Shown: positions 24,503 to 36,848 of the stretch, one piece after another
Layout of the letters: each line of letters begins with the position of its first letter
How positions within the stretch are numbered: the stretch's first letter is position 1
Assembly: GCA_007922225.1 (NCBI GenBank)
Contig: ML679963.1
Span: 5,394,624-5,458,623 of the forward strand
Direction: 5' to 3'
Length of the DNA: 64,000 bases
Source of the DNA: Emydura subglobosa
Lineage: Eukaryota > Chordata > Testudines > Chelidae
The notes under the pieces: generated by a model
Database searches by the model: none
The model's input: only the letters and a program-made list of their open reading frames with translations
What the model was told of the DNA's origin: nothing
Program-made: the position numbers and the translations under genes

Positions 24503-26623
24503 AGAGCCACATCTACTGTTTTTTGTGAGGCATTTGCATGAGTCCTTATGTTGACTAATCCAACCCCAATCAACTACTGCACTCTGAGCAAAAGGAAGAA
24601 CAAGAATGAAATGGCCAAGATCACTTTGCTAAAATCAAACCCTATCATGCCTGCACTTCCTGTGCCACCTACTAGTTCCAGAATCAATCCCACAGCAATT
24701 GCAATGGATAACAGAAATAACCAGAAAGGCAGCCCTGCAGCCCTAAGAAGAGGCTGGCTAAGACGCCTGCCTAAGACCAAAATTCCAATGTTTTCTTCTA
24801 GAAAGCACATTTGGAAACTTAATAGCTGACTGACCCCATTGATCACTCATATACGTAGATGCAAGTCTTAGTTTCAGTGACAGAAAACATGAAGAGGAGC
24901 CATGTAAAGAAAAAAACCAACTATACTGCCACAATAAGGAAGCAGTGAGATAAAGGTGATCAAGCTGCTCATGTTCTCTTTATGACAAACTCGGAAGGAT
25001 AATAATGTCCACAACATTTGTGACACTTGTAACAGCATGCATACAAGTGTTGGTATGCAACTTACAAAATTTAAAAGTTTGTTTTTCTTTGCCCCAGAAC
25101 ACAAACACAAATCACGTTTATAGTGGTAAATAGTGGTACTACTTGGTCTTCCCAAGTAGTAACTGTAATATTTGGCACTTAGATCTCTGTAGTCAAAGAG
25201 TTAAGCTTTGTCCAGTAAAGATAAAAATCTCCAGTTTTATTATTTTGTAAAGCTGCCTAACAAATGAGGATCCAGCTGTAATTGTAACATTCCAAGGTCA
25301 GAAGGCGCCAAGTTTTACTAACTATAATTTAAGCTGGTCCAGTTGATGCAGTCCAAATTCTTGTTTGGATAATCAGCCTTTGTTTAAATATGTTCAAAAA
25401 AAGCATAGGCCAGCATTAGCCTCTAGGCATGTCATGTGAGCTTATTACCCTGAAGCTTGCAGTAGCAAAAACTCATACACAAGAGGAGGATTATTTTGCT
25501 AGTATTACTGTTACGGTAACATATAATCAGTCCTTCTCTCCCCCCTCCTCACTGCCTCACAATTCACAAGTCTTCTTTCCAAGTTCAAATAAAGTTTAAA
25601 GGTGAAAAGGTCAAGGAAGTTTCATAGCTGGCTGTTGAAAGAGGTAGAAATAACCAGGGTCTCCAAGTTTGCATCTATTAAGGGCTCAACAATTTTATAT
25701 TTTGCTGCAATTCTTAAGTGTGTGATCCCTTATGTCTGATCTGTTTGGATAGAAATTAAACACTTGTTAATAATTTATAACATAATATAATTATAAAATA
25801 ATAAAACATGTCAAGCAACTATATTCAATACATAAAGCATTATGCTCATTAGCCTATTTGTCAAAGCAACAATATTTTTTTTATCTCATTTCTGCTAAGG
25901 GAACAACAGTTCAAGAACCACCCAGCTTGCTTGGAAGTCATTTATCCATCAGCTAGGAGTGATTTCCAAATTTCTTTACCTCACCCACATACAAGTCGTG
26001 CCGGATTTGCTTTAAAAGCTGACTCTGGTTTAAGTTCTGACCAAGAGCTGCCAGAATACTCACTATTAATAGAAGAAGAGGAGGTACGGGTAGGGGATTA
26101 AGACTTGATACAAACAGAAAGTAGATCCCACAATAATGTGCTGCACATCATGAACTCTAAATCTTAAGTTTCAATGAAGAGTGCCAATACAAGGTCCCCA
26201 TCAATGGCAGTCAGAATGAGCTATTTAAAAAAGAGCAAATTCCACGTTATTTATGTTTGCAGACGTACCATCTCTGCTCATTAGAGATCGTAAACCAAGA
26301 AGGAAGTTGAGTTGGTTGCTCAGTAGGTGGTGCTCTGCCCTCTAAATAAGTACCAAGGAGCCACAGAAGGTCCCATTTTTCTTTTGAGATATGAAATTGA
26401 ATCCCTGGGCCTCTTCTGAAAATTATGTATGCCACTGGACTCTATAGAGAGAGAAGGTGTTATGCCTAGTGTCTTGGCCAAATTCCAAGTTGGGTAATTA
26501 CATTGGTCTATGTTAAAATTCCCCAGTAATCCCATAGATATGTACAGTGACCTTGAAGCATTGATTAATCTATGAAAGATGGCTGTATTTCTGTTGAGTA
26601 AAGTGATTCATACTGTATATATC
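24503..26623. other. Unique DNA without a supported gene
   Basis: Includes an unusual hydrophobic frame on the - strand (24574-24846), discussed as a finding. Other frames are chance-sized. No repeat family recognised. Confidence 0.4.
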
Positions 26624-26711
26624 AGGCCAAATTCCCAACTGGTGAAAACTGTCCTAGTTCCACTGAAGTCATGGAGCTATGCCAATTTACATCAACTGGA
26701 GAATCTAGCCC
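26624..26711. mobile_element. small palindromic MITE
   Basis: Left end aggccaaattcccaactggt and right end atcaactggagaatctagcc are inverted counterparts around ttccactgaagtcatggagc. About 88 bp. Confidence 0.65.
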
Positions 26712-26740
26712 ATTATCTTTATAGAACACTCATTTGTAAT

Positions 26741-27240
26741 TAATAGATTCCATGGCCAGAAGGAACCATTGTGATCATCTAGTTGACCTCCAGTATAACA
26801 CAGACCACAGAACTTCCCCTAAATAATTCCTAGAGCACATCTTTTAGAAAAAATATCCAGTCCTGATTTTAAAATGTCAGCGATGGAGAATCCACGATGA
26901 CCCAATTGTCCCAATGGTTAATTACCCTCACCGTTAATCAAGTCACCCCTTAACCTTCTCTTTCTGTTAAGCTAAATAGATGGAGCTCTTTGAGTCTATC
27001 ACCATAAGGCATGTTTTCTAATCCTTTATTCATTCTCATGGCTCTTCTCTGAACCCTCTCCAATTTATTAATATCCTTTTTGAATTGTGGGCCCCAGAAC
27101 TGGACGCAGTATTCCAGCAGCCAGTGCCAAATGTAGAGGTAAATTAACATCTCTACTTCTGCTTGAGAGTTCCATGTTTATGTATCCCAGGATTGCAATA
27201 TCATTTAGAAGCTAACAGCTGGGACACTTCTTGACATCAA
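26741..27240 (-). mobile_element. CR1 LINE, 5'-truncated
   Basis: The + strand opens with the reverse complement of a reptile CR1 3' end (agattccatggccagaagga, then accattgtgatcatctagt). The - strand frame at 26950-27150 reads [22 protein letters not shown], shown here in parts: [42 protein letters not shown]. This is the conserved C-terminal stretch of CR1 ORF2 after the reverse transcriptase. In a full CR1 this belongs to a protein of roughly 900 residues with endonuclease and reverse transcriptase; only the end is left. A hAT element inserted or abutted at 27290 ends the recognisable CR1. Confidence 0.88.
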
Positions 27241-27289
27241 GATCATTCTGTACTGGGCAGTGGCCTCATTTTTATAATTTTCCCCCAGT

Positions 27290-27642
27290 CAGGGGTGTCA
27301 AACATCAGGACCACGAGCTGGATACGGCCCGCCAACCTTTTTTGGTCTGGCCCCTGGCGCCGCGACATCTCGTGGTGTTGTACTCTCTGGCGGCCTTGCA
27401 CGCTGCCACCAGAGGGTAGAATGCTGCAAGATCTCACGACAGTGCGCACTGCCGCTAGAGAGTACAACGCCGCAAAATCTCGTCACGAGATCTGTGTACT
27501 CTGGTGGCAGCGCGTGGAGCACTGTGTGCATGACACAGCACTCCAAAAGTGCCTAGTATTTCGATTTATGGTATGTATGGCCCACTTGAAGTACATTTAA
27601 TTCAAATCTGGCCCGCCATAGCAAATTACTATAACACCCCTG
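27290..27642. mobile_element. non-autonomous hAT element with internal inverted repeats
   Basis: Termini caggggtgtcaaac (27290-27303) and ataacacccctg (27631-27642) are inverted counterparts of the CAGGGGTGTCAAAC type, common in hAT elements of vertebrates. Subterminal ggcccgcc occurs near both ends. The GC-rich interior holds two inverted pairs: 27377-27394 with 27451-27468 (17 of 18 matching) and 27401-27415 with 27498-27512. Frames of 62-101 residues over it exist on both strands and are by-products of high GC. The flanking octamers cccccagt and ccctagat are only partly alike. Confidence 0.75.
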
Positions 27643-29173
27643 CCCTAGATGCTCAGTCCCATGTTTAATATTTTATTTTTCACTTGTTTAATATCAATTG
27701 CTAATCTATTTTAAAAAATCAGACAAATAGAAAAAACAAGGAAGGGCAGATTTAGGATGAAATGTGGACTTCATTCATCCTTTTCAAATTCCTTGAGGCA
27801 GATCCTTGTCTGGGGTAAACTGTCATTGTTATATATACTGTAATAACCATTTACACAGCTGAGGATCTGCTCTTTTAGCCTTCACATAAACATGTTCTCA
27901 CATATATAACTAATCTCGTTTTTTCTCACTTGCTGCCTGCAATGTTGAGATTCAAATAGTTAAAGTTTATAACGGTCAACACCAATGTCAATATATACAA
28001 AGTAAATATCCTTAAATCAAACAAAAATTCTCAAGTAGCATAATTCTTACTTTGTCTATCTGTAAATTTGGATTATTATTGATGGACTTTTTTTTTTTTA
28101 TCAGTTTGTGTATGTGTGGTAAAGGTCAGAAGTATACCGTTAATATGATGCAACTGCTATTGACTAAGGTTTAACACCACCAAAGCAGCACATAAAAATA
28201 TTAAACAGACATATTAGAACTGAATATAGTTTGCTCTGAAATGACATAGTGTAGATAGAAACTTTAATGATGCACGGTGTAAGCCACAGGTAAAATATAT
28301 TATGCCTAAATATATTTACAATTTTTTATATAATTTTTCTTTTTACTTTTAAAGTTGGCAGTACATTATAAACTGCCACAATTACAAAGGACATCTTTTG
28401 CAAATATTTAACTAATATACAAGTGCAAGTAACAGACATTTAGCTTTCCAGCTAAGAAATAAGCCCAAAACTGCTAATGGACACCTAAGGCAGTAAAATC
28501 ACTTCTGCAAAATCCATTAGTCATTAAAAGTTCTGTGGTGCTCAGCTTTTACAGCAAAACCTGTAAAATTCAATATCTGATTTCTCTACTGGGACACTGA
28601 TGTGCGAAGATCCAAATGATGCTGGAACTGAATTTGTATATTTGAACCCTCTGAACTCAGTCTGCCCTTCACAAATTATTTTACCACTAACTTTTACAGA
28701 GTTCTAGGCTACAAAAATAAAGAAACATTAAAATAATTAAAAATACAACTAACTTCATAGATTCCAGTGGAAGGGTTATCTTATTTGTTCAAAAAGAGGA
28801 ACAATTATGAAAGAATCACAGAAATGAATGAAAGCCTCCAGACACTCCAGTAGAATAACATCTTATAGCATACTATAGAAAAAAAGAAACCCATCGAAAC
28901 TAAATGAAGATCTCACTGAACAAAAAAGGCAGTTGCTTATTTCCATCTGGAAACACTGTCAAATGCCACAAAATTCCCAACTGATACAGGAAACATAATT
29001 TTACATCTTGTATTATCAACACATATTATTCTGCTGAATATCCCCCTATTAGGAAAACATTTCTACTTTTCTTACATCAAGATTTCAAGTGGTGCCAAAA
29101 GAAAAGCACAGAAGCAGCATCTAGGATACAGTGTTAGTTGATGAGATTTTCCATTCCTTTGTTAAGTTTTTCC
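27643..29173. other. AT-rich unique DNA, nothing recognised
   Basis: Contains a T12 run near 28089. No open frame above 60 residues and no repeat family that I recognise. Confidence 0.45.
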
Positions 29174-29193
29174 TTTTTTTTTTTTTTTTTTTT
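29174..29193. repeat. poly-T tract
   Basis: A 20-base T homopolymer on the + strand. It could be the A-tail of a decayed retroposed copy on the - strand, but no such copy is recognisable next to it. Confidence 0.95.
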
Positions 29194-30230
29194 AAGGACT
29201 TCTGTGCTGGTCAGGGTAAAATCTGGTAACATATGGTAGCAGTGCACACATGACATTTTACAAAGTCATAGCTTTACATAGTATAAAGTGTGATATTTAT
29301 CTCTCTTGAATCTATAATTACAACTGAACAGTTACACTGTATTTTTTAAAACTAACACACAATTCCAACTGTCCTAAGCTTGCTTGGGCCAAATCTTACC
29401 TTGTGTTATGTGGCTATGCTAAGAGAAGAGAAGACATGATGAACCCAAGCAGCTGCAGAGCTACATATTAGTAGACCTCTGAGAGTGAGCTTGGAGAAGA
29501 GTGCAGATGCTGTGTCTACTGCAGCTCCACTCACCCAAGAGGTCACATGTCCAGCAATCAGTAGGCATGGGTGGCCTTAAACTGTAGAGGATGACACCTG
29601 GCAACTAGAGATGATGCTAGCAGAATACTACTCCATCATGCATTTCCCCTGCTGGCTGAACAGGTCTAGTAAGCACCATTTCTATGGCCTATAGTTGCAC
29701 AAAACCAAGAGGTAAAGTTGAGATTTAGCCCGTTAGGTTTTGCTGGGGTTTGTACGGCATACACTTATGATTAATTTCTTTTTAAAAAGTTGGTTCTTCT
29801 AATGCATGTTGTGAATAATTATTTCTTACTCAGCTCAATTCTTCGCTGTGCTTCCAAGTTATGGACTGTGGCAGTTCTCTGATCCTCAGCCCCCTGGGCC
29901 TGGTGAAAGTTAGAGCCTCAAGAGGTCTGGTCTAATTTCTGCCACAGGTGGAAACGCTGTACATCAGCAGAGGACCAGCTATAATGAAGCTTGGCTCTCT
30001 CATGCCCTCTTTTATCCTGCCTCCAGACCACCTCCAACACATCTCCTCTTCCCCCTTATGCGAGTAGTGAGACAGCTGATGTATATGGCGGCTATGCTGG
30101 TGGAGTGTCACATTACTGAAAGGGAATTCTCCTGCAGGAATCTCTGGCTAGTTTCAGTACATGGTAGAAAATTAACTTAGTAGAGCAGAGAATTCCCAGA
30201 ATAGACCAGAAACCGTTTTTGTTTGGTTGG

Positions 30231-30233
<3 letters not shown>
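29194..30233. other. Unique DNA, nothing recognised
   Basis: Mixed composition without an open frame above 60 residues. No repeat assigned. Confidence 0.45.
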
Positions 30234-30268
<35 letters not shown>

Positions 30269-30292
30269 CATGCGTGTGTGTGTACACACGTG
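30234..30292. repeat. (GT)n microsatellite
   Basis: GT repeats with interruptions gcgtgcatgcg, ending in gtacacacgtgt. Confidence 0.95.
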
Positions 30293-30688
30293 TCTTGTTC
30301 TTGTACTATAGTTACTAGAATATTAAGAAAGTAGGTGAAAGGTTACTACTGGGGTACTGTAATACACAATATTAGAACTGAGATAAAGTACATAAAGTAT
30401 ATTTAGAGTTATAATATTAAATATTCAAAATATAAAGAAAGAAAGGGATATAAACCTCCATGACTTAAACCAATCTCTTACTACTGGGGGTTAGGAAGTA
30501 ACTTTGCCTGGGGGCACATTATCCCCTAACTGCAGGATTTTTTGCATATATTCTGAAGCAACTAGTACTGGCTTCTGTTGGTCATTGACTACTGAATTAG
30601 ATGGACCACAGATCTGATCCATTCCAGCAATCCCTATAATTCATGAGACAGGAGTTAAATTATCATTTCATTTATCCTTATTCATTCA
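30293..30688. other. AT-rich unique DNA, nothing recognised
   Basis: No open frame above 60 residues and no repeat recognised. Confidence 0.45.
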
Positions 30689-30914
30689 ATCATAGAATCA
30701 TAGAAGATTAGGGTTGGAAGGAACCTCAGGAGGTCATCTAGTCCAACCCCTTCTCAAAGCAGGACCAATCCCAACTAAATTATCCCTGCTAGGGTTTTGT
30801 CAAGCCACACCTTAAATCTCTAAGGATGGAGATTCCACCACCTCCCCAGGTAAACCATTCCAGTGCTTCACCACCCGCCTAGTGAAAAAGTTTTTCCTAA
30901 TATCCAGCCTAGAC
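30689..30914 (-). mobile_element. CR1 LINE 3' end
   Basis: Begins with the reverse complement of the CR1 terminal octamer repeats (tcatagaatcatagaag), then ggttggaaggaacctcagga and catctagtccaacccc. It continues to ccattccagtgcttcaccac and aaaaagtttttcctaatatc. This is the classical sauropsid CR1 3' end on the - strand, about 225 bp, non-coding except perhaps the outermost ORF2 end. Confidence 0.93.
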
Positions 30915-31034
30915 CAGATTGTATTTGCTTCAGGGTAAGAACTGTTTCTTACTATGTGTTAGTACAGTGCGTAGCACAACGGGTCTCAGATGAGATCTCT
31001 GGGCAATATCACCATACAAATAATAAATAACAAA
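30915..31034 (+). repeat. MIR-type SINE, 3' part
   Basis: agtacagtgcgtagcacaac, gggtctcagatgagatctct, then gcaatatcaccatacaaata and ataaataa. Same 3' organisation as the copy at 5268. It directly abuts the CR1 end. Confidence 0.6.
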
Positions 31035-31642
31035 AGAAAGGATGAGTGGTTAAGCACATAGCATCACAAAACACAATCTCACATGCCAATGGATTAAATA
31101 TTGCAAGTACATCAATTAAAATCAAGCTTATGCTCAATTCATTTTTATTTGTTGGCAGGTTGCCTTATAAAGATAGCACAGATACAGCGATGATGGGTAC
31201 AGAATAAATGTTTATATAGCTAAAAGAGATACAGCTAGATAGGATGGATAGATACAGTACATAGGATGCAACTTTTCAAACCCAATGTTCTGATCTAGGA
31301 TAGAAAGTGCATTTTATAAGGCACAAGGGGATGGAGAGCAGTTCATAAACCAACCAATTAATCTCTGATAGTTCATTTTAGGATACTAGGCCTCTATAAC
31401 AACCCCCACCCCTCTTGAACTTCAAGGATTCAGCCAAAGCATGTCCATTAGACAACCCACCTATTCACTGTGGCAACCAATTCTGATTCAGGAGCTAACA
31501 GCTACAGTGCTTCTTTCTCAGCCATCACCGCTGTGACTCAAGAATCCAGATACACAACCTGGCTAGTGCAGAAGATGAAGCTGTGCATTCTCCCCACAAC
31601 TATACACCAAAATGGTGTAATGCAATGTGATCAATTGGATTT
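31035..31642. other. Unique DNA, nothing recognised
   Basis: No repeat, exon or open frame above 60 residues recognised. Confidence 0.45.
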
Positions 31643-31871
31643 ATGATGATTATTATTATTTGTACTGCAATAATGTCTAGAGGCGCCAACTGACACTGGG
31701 GCACTATTGTGCTCGGTGCTATCCATACACATAACAACAGACAGTCTCTGCCTCCAAGAATTGATACTCTGAATACACAAGACTGTCAGCAATTAGGAGA
31801 AAGGAAGCATTATCCCATATGGGGAACTGTGATGCACAGAGATTTGGGAACTAAGATGCAGAGAGATTCAG
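31643..31871 (-). repeat. MIR-type SINE, first part of a split copy
   Basis: gattattattatttgtactg, attgtgctcggtgctatcca, cagacagtctctgcctccaa, and near the end aagatgcagagagattcag. The copy stops where the MITE at 31872 begins and resumes after 32080. It also has an internal duplication: gggaactgtgatgcacagag is followed by a near copy, gggaactaagatgcagagag. Confidence 0.72.
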
Positions 31872-32080
31872 GCTTTTTTTCTAGACCCAGAAATTGCACC
31901 AATAAGTTTTAAAACCGATTTAGTTAAATCAGAACAAAAAGTTGTGGAGATTTCTAATCAATTAATGCAAAACCGGTTTAAATGGAAACAACAGTGTCCA
32001 GATAGCCTTTTGCACCGATTGGTTTAAAATCACGCCTAAATCTAAACCAGTGCAACTTTCTCACATAGATAAGCCCTCAG
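31872..32080. mobile_element. MITE inserted in a MIR, likely hAT type
   Basis: The right end ccagtgcaactttctcacat runs into agataagccctca. Its inverse is recognisable at the left as ggctttttttctagaccc plus gaaattgcaccaataag. Internal motifs aaaaccgatttagttaaatc and gcaaaaccggtttaaatgg repeat in inverse. Removing the segment rejoins the two MIR parts in the right order. Flanks share ttcag/ctcag, a plausible decayed target-site duplication. Same terminal family as 18904-19214. Confidence 0.7.
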
Positions 32081-32180
32081 TGACTTGGCCAAGGTCACAC
32101 AAGGACTCTGTGGCAGAGCCAGAAAAGGAAACCCAATTACCTGAGTCCCAGTCCAGTGGCATAACCACTACACCAACTTT
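32081..32180 (-). repeat. MIR-type SINE, second part of a split copy
   Basis: tgacttggccaaggtcacac, ctctgtggcagagccag, then gtggcataaccactacacc. Continues the MIR interrupted at 31871 through to the tRNA-derived head. Confidence 0.78.
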
Positions 32181-32484
32181 ATTCTCTCCAATAAACATGC
32201 TCACTGGGTGCACTGATATGACAACTGACGGACGTTGTTTTCTTTCTCAGCCTGTCAATAAACCAGTGGCCACCCAACTGGAATGATGTTGGGAGAATAG
32301 TGTTATAAATTTATGTAAAGTACAGAAAAAGGGCAAAAATTAATTTATGAATGGAACAATGTAATCGCTGGAAAAATATGTTTACAAAAAAAGGGGTGCT
32401 GTCTTCTTACTTCTTGCCAGCCTTACAAAAGAGATCAAGATTCAAAGTCAGGCATCCCATGCAAAAATGTATAGGAAATCTTCC
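32181..32484. other. Unique DNA, nothing recognised
   Basis: No repeat, exon or structural feature recognised between the two MIR copies. Confidence 0.45.
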
Positions 32485-32668
32485 ATTCTAATCCCAGCTC
32501 TGATACTGACTCTGAGGCTTTGTGGAAGTCCGTTAACCTTCCTAGCTCATTTTCCTCATCTGTACGTGAGGAAATTGATTACCTTTCCCTCACAAGAAAG
32601 TTGTCAGAACGAATGTTTGTAATGTGCTTTGAACAGGTAAAATGCTACATAAGTTCTTAATACTACTA
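32485..32668 (+). repeat. MIR SINE
   Basis: ttctaatcccagctctgata, ccgttaaccttcctagctca, ttttcctcatctgtacgtga, ggaaattgattacctttccc and aatgtgctttgaacaggtaa. These follow the MIR consensus order from the B-box region through the CORE to the 3' end in + orientation. Confidence 0.8.
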
Positions 32669-33394
32669 ATATATTAGATTTATTATGCTATCGAGGTATC
32701 CTGGCCTTGTACTTCAGTTTCTTCTAAAGATGATCCAGCCAAGCAGCAAAAGGACATAGTAGTTTCCACTTACAGGTCACATCAGGTCTCCTGAATCAAA
32801 TATGCCCCTGGCTTTTAGTGAAACACATGAATTCCAAAGAGAAGTCTACTAGCCTTAGTACCCAGAATGCCTCAGATCTGCAGAATGCCACAAAGGTACA
32901 AGAAAAAGGATCTCTGATTATTGTTGTAATGGATGGCTCTGTTATGGACAAAATACATCTGTGCACTTTTAAAATCAACAAATAGCACTGATTTTTAATA
33001 AAATTCTCGCGTGAAATGTTACTTGTTTATCAACATGAAGTCCTAAAAAAAAGTTATTTTAAAGTCTAACTCTCACTGATTCGTCACTTCTGAATAGCAT
33101 ACAATGTTACTGTACAGAAGGCACACTCTCAGTCTAACACATATTATGTGAAGGCAACATGTCACAATATAAGCTCCAAATTTATTACACTGTGAAAATT
33201 TATGTTGCAACAGTTATTTTAATGCATCTAAATTAATAGGTTCACATACAAGGAATTCTACTTTTAGATATATATTTTAAATCAAACAGAACAACTGAGA
33301 GTTGCTTATTTTGAATTATACGCAATGCTTTCCAAGTTACATAAATTTTGCATAAAGATCTATGTCACAACTTGACCATTTAGATAAGTGATGA
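32669..33394. other. AT-rich unique DNA, nothing recognised
   Basis: Only a 61-residue chance frame on the - strand (32796-32981). Confidence 0.45.
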
Positions 33395-33432
33395 TGATAT
33401 ATATATATATACATACACACACACACACACAC
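33395..33432. repeat. (AT)n(AC)n microsatellite
   Basis: Alternating AT passes through catac into (AC) repeats. Confidence 0.93.
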
Positions 33433-35679
33433 GGAATAAGATGTATGTTTCTTATATTTTTTTGCTTCTATCTCAGACTGCTAAAGTCTACCTGCAAAAG
33501 GTTATTTTAAAAGTGTGCTTGTGTTTTCCTTTATGTTTTCCTTCATAATGTATGAAGAAGGTCCAAAAAGTTTGGCGAAGATCGTTTGTTGTTGTTGGGG
33601 TTTTGGTTTGTTTGTTTTTTAAGTTGGTTTTTGCTTGCTCCCCACATAAATATCAGGAATGTCAACTACGGACTTCATTAGTTTTGCTAGAGGACTTGTT
33701 GTGGATCACATAGGATGTGTGTTGTTAGCATATACACTTTAATTGGAGTGAAACAGGTGTTAAATCTTTAACAAAGACTTCCTTTGTCCAAAATGTTTGT
33801 TAGTCACTTACGTTAAAGAAGCATTAACAAAATCAAAAGCCAGAAAATTTTAAATAGTAAAATAGTAAAAGTCCTTCCCTCTCTTAATTGGTCAACTTTC
33901 CATTTCCTGTTACTTTTGATGTCACCTGCTCATTAGTTTTCTAGCCATTACATCTTCCAGACTAGACAGCACCCACATTTCTAAACATATAAAATCAGGA
34001 GAAAAAAAACCAAACCAAACCCTTTAAGCTCTTCTTTGTAGATCAGGAAATAGCAAGAAAGGGTACAAGTTCAATTTTTTCCCTTTTGGAGTTTGCCTTT
34101 GGGCTATTATTACTACTAACAGTAGTAAAAGTAGTAAACAGTATATTATAATAGCATCCACAATCCTAGAGCTCCATTAAGCTGCGTGCTGTATGAGCAC
34201 AGAAAACATGCAATTCCTGTAGTGAAAGGCTACTGTAAGACTTTGCGGCAAAATAATAATCTAACACAAATGAAACCTAATGTTAATTTTTGGGAAGTGC
34301 CATAATATTCTAAAACACGTTTCTGATGCAAAGGAAGATGCAATAAGACTAATAAGATGCTTTTTAACCTTTTAGCATCCTGAGCTTTTTTTGTTTTTTT
34401 ATCATTTTGTTTCACTAATTGATGATTTTAGAGAGAAGAACAAATATACCCTTCACTGAAGTATTAGATCGCGCCAAAAGAGCTCAGGTTTTAGATGAAA
34501 CAAGAAGCTGAAAGTAAACTGATTACACATGCATCAAGTATACCAGTCACTAAGCATTTCTGGATTGTAGGGATAAGATACTCTTTTTGCTTATTACTGC
34601 CTTCTTGATCCAAAGAGATTTAAGCAACTGGTTTCAATTAGATGTTTTTAAGCTAGTAAAACTACATCCATAAAGACATATTTATAGAACAACTTAAAAC
34701 TGGAAGAATTAAAATGACTACAAAACTGATGAATTCCATTCCCCCATCCCCCAGAATCATTTACTGACTATTAACGAGCAAAAAGCACTGTAATTTTAAG
34801 AATTAATCCACTGTAGCAAAATTAAATCAGATACACTAGCAGGGATAATGACAAACTGATGGCTCCACTGTTGTCAGTTTGCGGGTGATACAAGTTCATG
34901 TTGTCTGTGCTAGTGGCTACTCTGTTGGAACAAACATGAACAAAAAAGGTAACATTAAAAGTGCAGCAGAACCGCCTGGAATCAATTCTGTCACTGAGTA
35001 TGCAGACTTATAATAAGTGGTATAGGGTAAATATTATATTTAATACATAATCTGACTGGTTCCAAGACTGCCAAACCTCAGCACATGGAAACAAAGGAAG
35101 ACATAGTGATGACAGTAAATGAAAGAGAGATGATACTCATTTCCCTCAAAATTCCAGAACACAAAATACACCAGTGTGGTTTTGCTACACATGATGGCTT
35201 TCATCTTCATTAATGAATGTTGAATATTCTGAGGTTCCTAGAAGTGAAAATTAGTTCTGATAGGGTTTCTTCTGGCAGTTGCTTAATAAAATTTGTCTAA
35301 AAAACTCTGCAGCATGTGATTACAAATATTTGCAAGATGAGTCTTTTTATCTGTACCCTAAAGAATACACAGCAATGACACTCTTGAAAAAGAGTCTGAA
35401 TGTCAGCCCAGATGGCTTAATCATTCTCTTTCCATGGGCAAACAAAAACCTGACCTGCTAAAGCTGTGAGCACAATTAGTCAAGTGTTCATTAACATGTA
35501 CATCCTGCTCCTGAATACCAAATATTGAATTAAAAAAAATCGGCTATTGGTCCCCAACTATCACCCTAAATTTTAACTTCACTAGGCAGGAAACATTTAT
35601 AACCCAATGAAATCAGTGCGGCTCGGAGCAAGCCCAAAGCCGTTAATTATGAGTACTGTTGTGAGCAAGTCAGTGGGAT
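33433..35679. other. Unique DNA, nothing recognised
   Basis: AT-rich with T-rich and GTTT-rich patches (33580-33625). Frames of 60-61 residues are chance. Just before 35680, the stretch 35605-35670 resembles one arm of another small MITE (agtactgttgtgagcaagtc). Confidence 0.4.
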
Positions 35680-35766
35680 GGGCCCAATCCTCAGAAACCA
35701 AAACTGCCATTCAGAGTCACATGTCAATGAATTTTTCAGGTACTCAGACTCTCGCAGGATTGGGCC
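35680..35766. mobile_element. small palindromic MITE
   Basis: Left end gggcccaatcctcagaaacc and right end actctcgcaggattgggcc are inverted counterparts. About 87 bp. Confidence 0.65.
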
Positions 35767-36744
35767 AAATGTATACAGACATATTGTACTGAATGGGTGT
35801 TGTGTGCATGTCATTTTTAATATCAATTATTAGTAGTACATTATTGCTGTCAATCTTACATTTTCTTTCATCTGTTTACTAAACATAAAAACGAGATAAG
35901 AAAAGAACACTTAGAAATCTTTTTGATTTGATTAATCCCTTGAGTCTTCTACCCAGGGACCAGATCTTGGAAAACATTTCCAATGTGCACAGTAGCACAC
36001 CATATTATAGCCTGCATCTGTAGAACTAAAAGAGTGCCCTTTACAGGATATTCAGTACCTTGCCTGTCCCAAGGCACTTAGGATAAAGATATATTTGTTT
36101 TACCTCAGCATCCTGCAAAGTCCTCTCTATTATCTCTCCATCTCTGCACACCCTCATTGAGTAATGCAAGCCAGCAACTGGCCACTGAAGTCTTTATGCT
36201 GAGACTTCCAGTTTATGACTGGAACAGTCCCAAGTGGCTTTCAACCCTACTTCACCCCATTTCATTTTGATCTTAGAGAAAAATGACAAACTTGGCTTAA
36301 TTGATTCAAAGAATTCTAGATACTTTCCTTCCTCGAGTACAATCTAATCTGGATCTTTAAAAAGACAAAACCCAAACAAACCTTGATATAATCTATGCCA
36401 TTTTAGATCAATTACAAACTACCGTTTTACATAGTTCTTTGTTCTGTTGCATTAGAGAAACAGGGAACCAATGGTAGCATTTTTTTTTTTAAACCTCACT
36501 GCAGGGATCTCGCTACAGTCTGAACCTGCTCCGAGATATACAGAAATATGTAATTAGTGAAATTATATAATGGACCTATACAAAATACATAGCTCAAAGA
36601 CTTAAGATCATATCCTCTTAAATTAATAGGGTTCTGTTGACTAGCTAATTTTTGACTTTCCAAAGAGAGTCTTTTCTTTACAGCATGACAAGAATAAAGA
36701 TTTAACATATAATTTGTAAATGGGAAGCTCACTAATCATGAATT
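35767..36744. other. AT-rich unique DNA, nothing recognised
   Basis: T-rich run near 36481. Frames at 36496-36850 (78 and 69 residues, - strand) overlap the next MITE and show no domain. Confidence 0.45.
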
Positions 36745-36848
36745 TAATCCCACAGCCTTTATTCACACAAATATTCTCACCAACTTCAACAGGACTTCCT
36801 GAATGCTTAAGGCTTACACATGTGAGTAAAGGTTGCAGGATAAAACCC
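36745..36848. mobile_element. small palindromic MITE
   Basis: Left aatcccacagcctttattca and right tgagtaaaggttgcaggat are inverted counterparts around caacttcaacaggacttc. About 104 bp, diverged. Confidence 0.55.
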
